DNA from: RFSX01 sp965248155
GTDB lineage: Bacteria; Bacteroidota; Bacteroidia; Chitinophagales; Saprospiraceae
Direction of reading: 5' to 3'
NCBI GenBank assembly: GCA_965248155.1
Contig: CBDFIO010000001.1
Span: forward strand, 372,001 to 436,000
DNA: 64,000 nucleotides
Positions within the stretch are counted from its first letter, which is position 1; the number at the start of each line of letters is the position of its first letter. Positions 7,908-16,119 of the stretch are shown in pieces. Position numbers and translations under genes: made by a program. Under the pieces are notes generated by a model. That model did no database searches and was not told the origin of the DNA. It saw nothing but the letters and a program-made list of their open reading frames with translations.

Positions 7908-9749
7908 ATGAAAAAAATTATTGTAGCAACAATTGGTTTGGCTTTAGTATTGGGACTCATTAACTGTAGCCAATCTGCCACGAAGACGAATTATCACAGT
8001 TTATTTTCCGATAACCTTGAAACTCCAGCTATAGGAACAGTTCCAGATAGAATATCACTGGATCAAGGCTGGGACAATGAAACCCGGATGAAATTCTGGT
8101 TTACGAGTCAAGGTTCACAAATACTTCCCTACAGTTGGTTTGTTCATCTGGAACAATCTGATACGACATCTTATTTTAGAGACTCTGAGCATATGGAATC
8201 GATGAGGTATCTGCCAAGTCAGTCTTCAGCATTAAATCCCGGAGGATTACCAATTGGGTTCACAATAACAAGTAATAATCAAAAAGATGAAGATCAATGG
8301 CTGGGTATGACATGTGCCGCTTGTCATACGAATCAGATGGATTATAATGGTCGTCAACTCATAATCGATGGAGGCCCAACCTTAGCAAATTTTGTTTTGT
8401 TTTTAAGCGAACTTATTGATGCTATGAATGCCACAAATGGTGACAATGATAAGTTTGATAGATTCGCTCAGAATGTCCTTGGAACAGATAATACTTCAGA
8501 TGTATCTGATCAGTTAAGAAGAGATCTATTAAAAGTGACCCAGGATCTTGCGGAGCGGCAACTCGTCAATGCTTTACCGGATAACTATCCGGCTGATTTT
8601 ACAAGTTATGCCAGACTGGATGCTTTTGGCAATATACAGAATGCAGGAACAGCTTTTGCTTTGCATGATCTAGCGAATAGAAATCCACCTGTAGCTCCGG
8701 TTTCTTATCCCTTTTTATGGGGGACGCATCAATCTGATGTTGTCCAATGGGATGCATCTGCACCAAATACAAGTATTGTTGGCCCATTGACAAGAAACAT
8801 AGGAGAAGTAGTTGGAGTATTTGGCAAATTGAGTATCGATAAGGTTTCAGGTATAAAGAAAATATTGGGAGAAGAACACCGCTATAGTTCAACAATAAAT
8901 TTTAATAATCTTGGATTACTTGAAGATTGGGTTAGAGATCTTAGATCTCCAGCTTGGCCACAAAAATATTTCCCTCCGATAGATGCTGTAAAAGCGGCTG
9001 AAGGTCATCTACTTTTTCAACAACATTGTGAGAGCTGCCATCAAGTTATTCCAAGATCTAATGAAGGTTATAGATATATTTCTGTAAAAACTCCGGTAAA
9101 GGAATTAAGAACCGATCCATATACGGCCTGGAATGCACAGAACTATACAGCCAAATCTTTAATACTGGAAGGATCAAAAAATAAGATATTAGCTGGTCCT
9201 ACGTTTGAAGAAACAACAACAGCTTTGGACATTCCTATCAATGGAGTATTGGGATTAATAATTGACAATCCTATAGAAGCAATATCTGCAGGTGCAGTAG
9301 AAGTAGATGGTAAAGCCGAAAAATTAACCAAAAATCAAATCGTTGAGCAGCATATCAATACGCACGATTCTATGATACTGGTTCAGAAAAGAGCGCTTGA
9401 GTTTCAAGCTAGATCCGACACTACAATTGATGTGAACGGCTTAGTGTATAAAGCCAGACCGCTCAATGGAATATGGGCAACGGCACCTTTTTCACACAAT
9501 GGATCAATTCCGAATTTGTGGCAATTGTTACAAGATCCTATGGATAGACAAAAGTCTTTTTGGGTCGGAAGCCGTGAGTTCGACCCTATTCAGGTGGGAT
9601 ATATAACTGATGAGGGCCTTTCAGAATTTCATGTTGAAAACGAACAAGGAGAAATTCAAAAAGGCAATTCCAATCTTGGGCATATCTATGGTACAATTCT
9701 TACTGATGACCAAAAATGGAAATTGATTGAATACATGAAAACTTTGTAG
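7908..9749 (+). CDS. Di-haem c-type cytochrome lipoprotein (cytochrome c peroxidase/RoxA-like)
   Basis: 613 residues. The signal sequence ends in a lipobox 'LINC' (Cys at residue 20), so it is predicted to be a membrane-anchored periplasmic lipoprotein. Two CxxCH haem sites are visible: CAACH at about residues 135-139 and CESCH at about 374-378. The C-terminal 'YKARPLNGIWATAPFSHNG' is characteristic of di-haem cytochrome c peroxidase and RoxA-type relatives. The peptide is longer than classical CcpA peroxidases (~330 residues) and closer to RoxA-like proteins. It may transfer electrons or reduce peroxide; dioxygenase activity is not demonstrated. It appears to be a single-gene unit. Confidence 0.85.
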   Translation: MKKIIVATIGLALVLGLINCSQSATKTNYHSLFSDNLETPAIGTVPDRISLDQGWDNETRMKFWFTSQGSQILPYSWFVHLEQSDTTSYFRDSEHMESMRYLPSQSSALNPGGLPIGFTITSNNQKDEDQWLGMTCAACHTNQMDYNGRQLIIDGGPTLANFVLFLSELIDAMNATNGDNDKFDRFAQNVLGTDNTSDVSDQLRRDLLKVTQDLAERQLVNALPDNYPADFTSYARLDAFGNIQNAGTAFALHDLANRNPPVAPVSYPFLWGTHQSDVVQWDASAPNTSIVGPLTRNIGEVVGVFGKLSIDKVSGIKKILGEEHRYSSTINFNNLGLLEDWVRDLRSPAWPQKYFPPIDAVKAAEGHLLFQQHCESCHQVIPRSNEGYRYISVKTPVKELRTDPYTAWNAQNYTAKSLILEGSKNKILAGPTFEETTTALDIPINGVLGLIIDNPIEAISAGAVEVDGKAEKLTKNQIVEQHINTHDSMILVQKRALEFQARSDTTIDVNGLVYKARPLNGIWATAPFSHNGSIPNLWQLLQDPMDRQKSFWVGSREFDPIQVGYITDEGLSEFHVENEQGEIQKGNSNLGHIYGTILTDDQKWKLIEYMKTL

Positions 9750-9878
9750 AGTTAGAATTATTCACATTAACTTGGCTGTCTTTTAAAATTAGTTTTCTAA
9801 TAGTTAAATTTTAGATTCCATACATTATAAATCCTCTGGTATTCTTTTTGATATTAGACTGATAATATATACCATCTC

Positions 9879-10835
9879 ATGAAGGTAACAGACCATATAA
9901 TTAATGCTGAAGGCAACACGCTTATTTCTTTTGAAGTGTTACCGCCCTTGAAAGGAGGTCGGATGCAAGATATTTTTGATATGCTGGATCCATTGATGGA
10001 ATTCAAACCATCCTTCATAGATGTAACTTATCATAGAGAAGAGATCATATTTAACAAGAGGGAAAGTGGTTATTATGAAAAAGTTTCCATTCGCAAGAGA
10101 CCGGGAACAGTAGGTATTTGTGCTTCCCTGATGCATAGATATGGTGTGGATGCAGTTCCACATTTAATTTGTGGGGGATTTAACATTGAGGAAACAGAGA
10201 ATGCACTTATCGATTTAAATTTTTTGGGGATCGATAATGTATTAGCGATCCGAGGAGATGCCAGGAAATTTGAAGAGAGATTTCAAGAAGAAAAAAATGG
10301 GCATAAATACGCTGTGGATTTAGTTCGGCAAATTGAAAACATGAATCGGGGTCAATATCTTGATCCAGACCTAGAAAATGCTTCACCTACAGAATTCTGT
10401 ATCGGTGTTGCAGGTTATCCCGAAAAACATTTTGAAGCTCCAAATTTTGATTCTGATTTAGAATTTCTAAATCAGAAGATTGATGCTGGTGGAGGGTACA
10501 TTGTTACGCAAATGTTTTTTGATAATTCCAAATTTTTTGAATTTGTCGATAAGTGCAGAGCTATTGGAATTAAATGTCCTATCATACCCGGACTAAAACC
10601 TGTTACACTTATTTCACAGTTGAGTTCTATTCCACGAAAGTTTTTTGTTAACTATCCAGATGACTTTGTGAAAGAGATGCATGCAGCAAAGGACAAAGAA
10701 GCGATTAGACAAGTAGGAATAGAATGGTGTATTCATCAATCAAAAGAGCTCAAAGAAAAAGGCGCCCCTTGTTTGCATTATTATACAATGGGAGACACAA
10801 AGACCATGATCAAAATTCTATCTGCAATTGCTTAA
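9879..10835 (+). CDS. metF: Methylenetetrahydrofolate reductase
   Basis: 318 residues, the normal length for bacterial MetF. Family motifs include 'ISFEVLPPLKGG' with the catalytic Glu near the N-terminus, 'DVTYHREE', 'HLICGGFN' and 'NVLAIRGDARK', a FAD-binding segment of the TIM barrel. It reduces 5,10-methylene-THF to 5-methyl-THF, the methyl donor for methionine synthesis. It stands alone, with no met genes beside it. The downstream amidohydrolase converges on it with a 31-base gap. Confidence 0.97.
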   Translation: MKVTDHIINAEGNTLISFEVLPPLKGGRMQDIFDMLDPLMEFKPSFIDVTYHREEIIFNKRESGYYEKVSIRKRPGTVGICASLMHRYGVDAVPHLICGGFNIEETENALIDLNFLGIDNVLAIRGDARKFEERFQEEKNGHKYAVDLVRQIENMNRGQYLDPDLENASPTEFCIGVAGYPEKHFEAPNFDSDLEFLNQKIDAGGGYIVTQMFFDNSKFFEFVDKCRAIGIKCPIIPGLKPVTLISQLSSIPRKFFVNYPDDFVKEMHAAKDKEAIRQVGIEWCIHQSKELKEKGAPCLHYYTMGDTKTMIKILSAIA

Positions 10836-10866
10836 GCTCTCGATTACTCAATAAGGATGGTCTACA

Positions 10867-12555
10867 TTATTGATTTTGATATTTAGTCTCTCCTCCAACA
10901 ATCGTATAGATTATTTTGGTTGAAGGAATATCTGAATCTTCACAAGTCAGAAGGTTTTTATCCAATATCGTTATGTCAGCTAGTTTTCCAACTTCTAATG
11001 ACCCTTTAATATCTTCTTCGAAAGCACCATAGGCCGCATCGATAGTGTATGATCGGAGTGCAGCTTCACGACTCATTCGTTGTTCCACGAAAAATCGCAT
11101 TCCATTGTCTAATCTTGTTCGCGTTACTGAAGCATAGTAATTATCAATGGGGTTGATGTCTTCTACTGGAACGTCTGTTCCATTAACAATAACTACATCT
11201 TGATCAAGAAGACTTTTCCATACATAAGCACCAACTTTTGATCTAAGGCTTCCTAATCTTTTTACAACGAATGGAGCATCTGAAGTACAGTGAACAGCCT
11301 GCATAGATGCGATGGCACCTGTGGATTTAAAGCGGTTGATATCATTAGGGTTTAGATGTTGAGCATGTTCAACTCGCCACCTTAAACCGGCTTGTTTGTT
11401 ATTGTAGTGTTCAATTATGTCCAGGGTTTCTTTATTGGCACGATCACCTATGGCATGAACACATAATTGCATCCCATTTTCAAAAGCGGCTTGAGCAATG
11501 CTTTCGACTCTTGATATTGGTGTAGTATTTTGCCCATAGAAATCATTTTTATCAGCGTAAGGTTCTGTTAACCATGCGCCATGAGCGCCAAGAGCACCAT
11601 CAATTTCAGATTTTATGGCTCGGCAAGTGTAAAAATTATTCCCAAAATTTATTTTCTTATAATCTGAAATCTTTCCATCTACTTTGTGCAAGCTGTCTCT
11701 CAGCATAACCCAAAGACGGACATCCAGTTTGTTGTTTTCAGCTAACCCTTCATACCTTTTTAAGGACTTAAATTTTGAACCCGCATCCTGAAAACTTGTA
11801 ATCCCATTTTCAAGACATTCTTTTTCTGCTAATTCAATCGCTTCATACCATAATGCAGTTTGCTGTTCTTCATTTAATGATTCAAGATGACTTAAATAGG
11901 CTTCTCTAATGGAGGTCATTGCGCGCTCTTCAAAAACTCCAATCGGTTGATTATTATCATCCTTAACAATTTTTCCTCCTGCTGGATCAGGAGTTTCTGA
12001 ATTCATGCCCACTTTTTTCATTGCATTATCATTGGCGAAAAGCGAATGACCGCTCGCATGAAACAAAATGACTGGGTGGTCTGGCACTAGTTGACTTAGG
12101 CTGGAGTGCTTTGGATAATCTCCGTAATGATCATCCGGTTGTTCGTACCATTTTTCCTGGTGCCATCCTCTACCATATATCCATTCCCCTTTTTCTGTAG
12201 ATTTTGCCTTTTCAACGACTTTCTCTACGATCTGATTCCAACTTGTATCTTTAAGAAAATTCAAATTTTGAAGAGATTTGCCCATGTTATGGAAATGTCC
12301 GTGACCTTCGATAAATCCAGGCATAACAAAGAGTCCGGCGGCGTCAATCAATTCAGTATTTTCATTTGCTTTTTTTGAAATATCAGAATATTCTCCAAGT
12401 TCAATTATTTTGTCCGCTGAGATAGCAATGGCATTAAATGGACTTGTATTATTTGTTGCTGTATAAAAATCACCATTGTAAATGATCATATCTGGAGCTG
12501 TATCCTGCGAACAGGAAAATAAAATGCTTAGAGAAAGAAGAATTGAATATCGCAC
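10867..12555 (-). CDS. Amidohydrolase-family (YtcJ-like) lipoprotein
   Basis: 562 residues. A short signal ends in 'LFSC', a lipobox with Cys at about residue 15, so it is likely a lipoprotein. Metal-dependent hydrolase motifs are in order: HxH in 'EGHGHFH', 'HASGHSLFANDNAM', 'CVHAIGDRANKETL', 'WRVEHAQHLN', and the catalytic Asp in 'VNGTDVPVEDINP'. This is the YtcJ branch of the amidohydrolase superfamily, generally annotated as N-substituted formamide deformylase-like, but most members have no assigned substrate. Its 5' end lies 36 bases from the left inverted repeat of the IS1595 element, so insertion may have altered its promoter. Confidence 0.88.
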   Translation of the reverse strand: MRYSILLSLSILFSCSQDTAPDMIIYNGDFYTATNNTSPFNAIAISADKIIELGEYSDISKKANENTELIDAAGLFVMPGFIEGHGHFHNMGKSLQNLNFLKDTSWNQIVEKVVEKAKSTEKGEWIYGRGWHQEKWYEQPDDHYGDYPKHSSLSQLVPDHPVILFHASGHSLFANDNAMKKVGMNSETPDPAGGKIVKDDNNQPIGVFEERAMTSIREAYLSHLESLNEEQQTALWYEAIELAEKECLENGITSFQDAGSKFKSLKRYEGLAENNKLDVRLWVMLRDSLHKVDGKISDYKKINFGNNFYTCRAIKSEIDGALGAHGAWLTEPYADKNDFYGQNTTPISRVESIAQAAFENGMQLCVHAIGDRANKETLDIIEHYNNKQAGLRWRVEHAQHLNPNDINRFKSTGAIASMQAVHCTSDAPFVVKRLGSLRSKVGAYVWKSLLDQDVVIVNGTDVPVEDINPIDNYYASVTRTRLDNGMRFFVEQRMSREAALRSYTIDAAYGAFEEDIKGSLEVGKLADITILDKNLLTCEDSDIPSTKIIYTIVGGETKYQNQ

Positions 12556-12590
12556 TGATTTTTTTTACAAAGATTGAATAATATTTATAT

Positions 12591-13632
12591 GACTATCGGA
12601 TTAATTACATATTTACCTCCCATTTTACAGATACAGAGTTAGTTACAACTCTATCGAATACAGAATTGAAGTATTTTCTATTAAACTTATAGCAGAACTC
12701 ATCGAGATAACTTTGCAGATATTGCTCACCAATGGAATGATGCACATCTAACAGCAATCTTTTGGCATTGCTTATGACTATATGAACCCAAGGCAGAATT
12801 TTACGAGTCTCTTTCTTGTCCTTTATTACCACAGCTTTATGGTCAGTGAGGCTGTTTGCTAAATCATTATAGTTATTAGCTCCGTCTGTTATTGCAGATG
12901 TTTTTGTATCAATAGCTTGTTCTACTTGTGCATTGGTGCTTTCTTTGCTAAGGTCATCTAGTAATTTCATTTTAATGTATCTCACTTTTTTATTGGTTTT
13001 GTGCCTGTATTTTTTAGTAGGTTCCACAGATATTGATTCAGCCATAACCAATACTATTGCTTGCTTTTGACTTCCTTTACCTCTCTTATATTTTCCATCA
13101 TTGTTTTCTAATTCTATTACGGTTTGATCTCGTCTTTCTTTGTTGGGAACTATTTCAAAGAAACCTTCATCAAGTTCAACTTGATTACCAAGAAGATAAT
13201 TATCATCTCGCCTACCCATAGAGTGACGTATTTTATGAAGCATATACCAAATAGGCTCATAATAGGGATGACCTAACTGTCTTTGTATTTCTAATGCAGA
13301 AAAACTCTTTTTTGTGCTGGTAAGCATCATCATTCCAAAATACCAATAGTAGTAGGGTAGCTGAGATTTATGTAGTAATGTTCCACTACGTAAAGTCGTT
13401 CTAAACTTACAGGATTTACATTGGTATTGACTTCTTGTGGATAGCCAATAATGCTCTTGAGATTGGCAACGCTTACAAATAACTCCTTGTCTATCTCTTT
13501 CTGCTTTAAAGTGAGCTTTGCAGCTTGCTTCATCTGGATACTTTTTGAAAAAATCTTGTAACTTCATAACTAAGTGTCTAATAATTAGAAAGATACGAAA
13601 TTATAGTGTCTTGTGCAAGCAATCCGATAGTC
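12591..13632 (-). mobile_element. IS1595-family insertion sequence
   Basis: About 1042 bp around one transposase gene. GACTATCGGATT at 12591-12602 is repeated inverted at 13621-13632. The inverted similarity reaches further outward, AATATTTAT(AT) on the left and its complement on the right, so the true ends may be about 10 bases further out on each side. The 8-bp direct repeat expected for this family was not found, so the exact boundaries are uncertain. It sits between an amidohydrolase and a polyprenyl synthase without breaking either. Confidence 0.85.
12605..13567 (-). CDS. IS1595-family transposase (ISXO2-like domain)
   Basis: 320 residues, full length. The N-terminal zinc ribbon has paired cysteines in 'CKRCQSQEHYWLS' and 'YQCKSCKFRTTLRSG', which recognise DNA. 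The ISXO2-type nuclease core supplies Asp in 'VELDEGFFEIV', Asp in 'AITDGANNYNDL', and the family's Asn-His pair in 'VHIVISNAKRLLLDVHHS'. The core ends 'YLDEFCYKFNRKYF'. No stop or frameshift is visible, so it may be active. It catalyses transposition of the surrounding element. Confidence 0.93.
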   Translation of the reverse strand: MKLQDFFKKYPDEASCKAHFKAERDRQGVICKRCQSQEHYWLSTRSQYQCKSCKFRTTLRSGTLLHKSQLPYYYWYFGMMMLTSTKKSFSALEIQRQLGHPYYEPIWYMLHKIRHSMGRRDDNYLLGNQVELDEGFFEIVPNKERRDQTVIELENNDGKYKRGKGSQKQAIVLVMAESISVEPTKKYRHKTNKKVRYIKMKLLDDLSKESTNAQVEQAIDTKTSAITDGANNYNDLANSLTDHKAVVIKDKKETRKILPWVHIVISNAKRLLLDVHHSIGEQYLQSYLDEFCYKFNRKYFNSVFDRVVTNSVSVKWEVNM

Positions 13633-13665
13633 ATAAATATTTAAAAAGATAAGTGATACAATCAT

Positions 13666-13673
13666 TAGTTTTG
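13666..13673 (+). promoter_or_regulatory. Bacteroidota -7 element upstream of polyprenyl synthase
   Basis: TAGTTTTG matches TAnnTTTG 15 bases before the ATG at 13688. No TTG is placed well for a -33 element, so support is moderate. It lies about 33 bases outside the IS1595 right end. Confidence 0.4.
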
Positions 13674-13687
13674 AGGCCAATCTAAAA

Positions 13688-14665
13688 ATGAGGATGTATA
13701 CCTTAAGTGAATTAGGAAGTTTTTTTAATACGAAACTAGCAGATTTTAAATTTGATTCGGCTCCGGAAGCCTTATATGAGCCCATAGATTATATTATGTC
13801 TTTAGGAGGGAAGAGGATTAGACCAATTCTACTTCTGGCCTCATATAATATGTATGATGAATCAATAGATCATCCATTTGAGGCTGCTTTAGCATTTGAA
13901 GTGTTTCACAATTTCTCTCTGGTTCATGATGATATAATGGATGATGCAGATATCCGACGCGGAAAGGCTGCTACTCATATAAAGTATAACGTGAATGCCG
14001 CAATTCTATCCGGCGATGCGATGCTCATTATCGCATATCGTTTGATTGAAAAGTATAAATCCAATTATTCCAGGTGTATGAAGTTGTTTTCTAAGACTGC
14101 ATTGGAAGTTTGCGAAGGTCAACGATTGGATATGGATTTCGAGGAATTAGATGATATCTCAATCGAAGATTATATTGAAATGATCAGTTTGAAAACCTCT
14201 GTATTGGTTGCTGCATGCTTGGGAATGGGAGCAATACTTGCTGATTCTAATGCTGAAGATGTGGATCATCTATATCAATTCGGAAAAAATCTTGGGATTG
14301 CTTTTCAAATTCAAGATGATATTCTTGACACCTTTGGTGATGCATCAAAAGTGGGTAAAAGAATTGGAGGAGATATTATCCAAAAGAAAAAAACATATTT
14401 GTATTTAAAATCCCTTGAGCTTCTGTCTGAAGTCGAGCAAAATGAATTGCGGGAATTGTATCAGGGTAAAGGCGAGGAATCTCAAATTCTTGTAGATAAA
14501 GTTGTAGGTCTATTTGAAAGGGCTCATGTAAAGCTGCATGCTCAGGAATTAAAATTGGTCTATCAACAACTGGCGATGTCACATCTTGACGCGGTATCGG
14601 TCTCAGAGGATAAAAAATCAATTCTACGTCAATTTCCCAGTGAATTATTGGATAGATCTTCCTAA
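13688..14665 (+). CDS. Polyprenyl diphosphate synthase
   Basis: 325 residues, typical trans-isoprenyl diphosphate synthase length. The first Asp-rich motif is in 'LVHDDIMDDADIRRG' (about residues 79-84) and the second in 'FQIQDDILDTFGD'; both bind the diphosphates through Mg2+. 'GGKRIRPILLL' near residue 40 is also diagnostic. It condenses isopentenyl diphosphate onto an allylic primer to make a linear prenyl chain for quinones, carotenoids or cell-wall lipid. Chain length cannot be safely read from the sequence. It converges with the GNAT gene, with 4 bases between stops. Confidence 0.93.
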   Translation: MRMYTLSELGSFFNTKLADFKFDSAPEALYEPIDYIMSLGGKRIRPILLLASYNMYDESIDHPFEAALAFEVFHNFSLVHDDIMDDADIRRGKAATHIKYNVNAAILSGDAMLIIAYRLIEKYKSNYSRCMKLFSKTALEVCEGQRLDMDFEELDDISIEDYIEMISLKTSVLVAACLGMGAILADSNAEDVDHLYQFGKNLGIAFQIQDDILDTFGDASKVGKRIGGDIIQKKKTYLYLKSLELLSEVEQNELRELYQGKGEESQILVDKVVGLFERAHVKLHAQELKLVYQQLAMSHLDAVSVSEDKKSILRQFPSELLDRSS

Positions 14666-14669
14666 AAGT

Positions 14670-15119
14670 TTACTCATCTTCAAATAGGATTTTACAATTC
14701 CACCATTCTTTATCGATTTCACAATTATATCGTTCATAAAATCTTACTGCATTTACATTCCAATCAAGAACTTGCCACTTTATCAGTTTACATTTTTTTT
14801 GTTTGGCCAATTCTAGTAATTGATTAAATAGCTTTTCTCCAATTTTTTTATTTCTAAATTCTGATTTTACTACAAAATCTTCCAGATAAAGCATTTTACC
14901 TTTCCAGGTATTGAATGTATCATAGAACAGCGCCATTCCAGCTATTACACCCTTGTATTCAGCTATTAAAAGATCAATGAGTTGACTTTCAAAAGCCTTA
15001 TTATAATCCTGTATTGTTGCTGTTACAGCATCGGGCTCGTTTTCGAAAACAGCTAATTCTTTTACCAGTTCTAAGACATGGGGTAGGTCCCTCTTTTTAG
15101 CCCTTCTGATTTCGATCAT
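14670..15119 (-). CDS. GNAT-family N-acetyltransferase
   Basis: 149 residues from ATG at 15119 ('MIEIRRAKKRDLPHVLEL'); a TTG start at 15140 would only add seven residues. The acetyl-CoA-binding motif A is in 'LEDFVVKSEFRNKKIGEKLF', with R/Q-x-x-G-x-A replaced by RNKKIGEKL. The C-terminal 'WQVLDWNVNAVRFYERYNCEI' is typical of the diamine/thialysine acetyltransferase-like subgroup. It acetylates a small amine or amino acid; the substrate is unassigned. It diverges from the rpsL promoter region. Confidence 0.87.
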   Translation of the reverse strand: MIEIRRAKKRDLPHVLELVKELAVFENEPDAVTATIQDYNKAFESQLIDLLIAEYKGVIAGMALFYDTFNTWKGKMLYLEDFVVKSEFRNKKIGEKLFNQLLELAKQKKCKLIKWQVLDWNVNAVRFYERYNCEIDKEWWNCKILFEDE

Positions 15120-15162
15120 TTTTCTTGATTTTATAGCCAATAATTATGTTGAAAAAACACCT

Positions 15163-15192
15163 TTGCAAAACTAAAAAATAGTCTTACCTTTG
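15163..15192 (+). promoter_or_regulatory. Promoter of the rpsL ribosomal operon
   Basis: TTG at 15163-15165 and TACCTTTG at 15185-15192 are separated by 19 bases, which fits the Bacteroidota primary-sigma consensus TTG-N~19-TAnnTTTG. It precedes the rpsL start by 34 bases. Confidence 0.75.
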
Positions 15193-15226
15193 CACCTCAT
15201 TTTTAAAAGCTGAAATTAACTAATAT

Positions 15227-15601
15227 ATGCCTACTATAAATCAGTTGGTGAAAAAGGGTAGAAAGAAAGTATTTACTGCAAGTAAATCAAGAGCTCTTGA
15301 GGGATCACCTCAAAAAAGAGGGGTTTGTACGCGGGTATATACAACAACACCTAAAAAACCAAATTCTGCACTTAGAAAAGTTGCCAAAGTAAGATTGACC
15401 AATGGAATTGAGGTGATAGCCTATATTCCTGGAGAAGGACACAACCTTCAAGAACACTCCATAGTATTGATCAGAGGAGGAAGGGTAAAAGATCTTCCCG
15501 GAGTTAGATATACTATTGTAAGAGGCGCCTTGGATACAGCAGGTGTTGAAAAGAGATTACAATCAAGATCAAAATACGGTACTAAAAGACCAAAAAAATA
15601 A
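15227..15601 (+). CDS. rpsL: 30S ribosomal protein S12
   Basis: 124 residues, standard length. The decoding-centre loops are conserved: 'TTPKKPNSALRKVAKVRL' and 'GEGHNLQEHSIVLIRGGRVKDLPGVRY'. The lysines in these loops (TPKKPNS and GRVKDLPG) are the positions where streptomycin resistance usually arises; both are wild type. First gene of the 18-kb translation cluster, behind a good promoter, 9 bases before rpsG. Confidence 0.99.
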   Translation: MPTINQLVKKGRKKVFTASKSRALEGSPQKRGVCTRVYTTTPKKPNSALRKVAKVRLTNGIEVIAYIPGEGHNLQEHSIVLIRGGRVKDLPGVRYTIVRGALDTAGVEKRLQSRSKYGTKRPKK

Positions 15602-15610
15602 TAGCATAGC

Positions 15611-16078
15611 ATGAGGAAAAGAAAGCCAAAAAAGCGAATACTACAACCGGATCCTAGATTTGGAGATCCAATGGTAACTCAATTCGTCAATAACATGATG
15701 TGGGAAGGAAAGAAAACTGTTGCTTACAACATTTTCTATGAAGCTATGGATATAATCCAGGAGAAAACTGGCGAAGACCCACATGAAACTTGGAAAAAGG
15801 CATTGACTAATATCACTCCTGGTGTAGAAGTTAGAAGTAGAAGAATAGGTGGAGCAACTTTTCAGATTCCAACTGAAATCAGACCTGCAAGAAAACTTTC
15901 TGTAGGAATGAAGTGGCTTATTAAGTATTCCAGAGCTAGAAATGGTAAAGGAATGGCGGAAAAATTATCTGCTGAGATTATGGCTGCTAGCAAAGGAGAA
16001 GGTGCTGCTGTGAAAAAGAGAGAAGATACACACAAAATGGCGGAATCGAATAGAGCATTCGCCCACTTCAGAGTATAA
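15611..16078 (+). CDS. rpsG: 30S ribosomal protein S7
   Basis: 155 residues, full length. It begins 'MRKRKPKKRILQPDPRFGDP' and contains 'PTEIRPARKLSVGMKWL' and 'MAESNRAFAHFRV', conserved in S7, which nucleates assembly of the 30S head and contacts E-site tRNA. It sits between rpsL and fusA in the classic str operon order, 41 bases before fusA. Confidence 0.99.
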   Translation: MRKRKPKKRILQPDPRFGDPMVTQFVNNMMWEGKKTVAYNIFYEAMDIIQEKTGEDPHETWKKALTNITPGVEVRSRRIGGATFQIPTEIRPARKLSVGMKWLIKYSRARNGKGMAEKLSAEIMAASKGEGAAVKKREDTHKMAESNRAFAHFRV

Positions 16079-16119
16079 TACATTCATTTAAAATATATAA
16101 ATCTTAAGTTTTAACAATT

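Noticed and set aside
12580..12590. 8-bp target duplication for the IS1595 element
   Set aside because: The flanking ATTTATAT and ATAAATAT are close to reverse complements, not direct repeats, so they cannot be claimed as a duplication.
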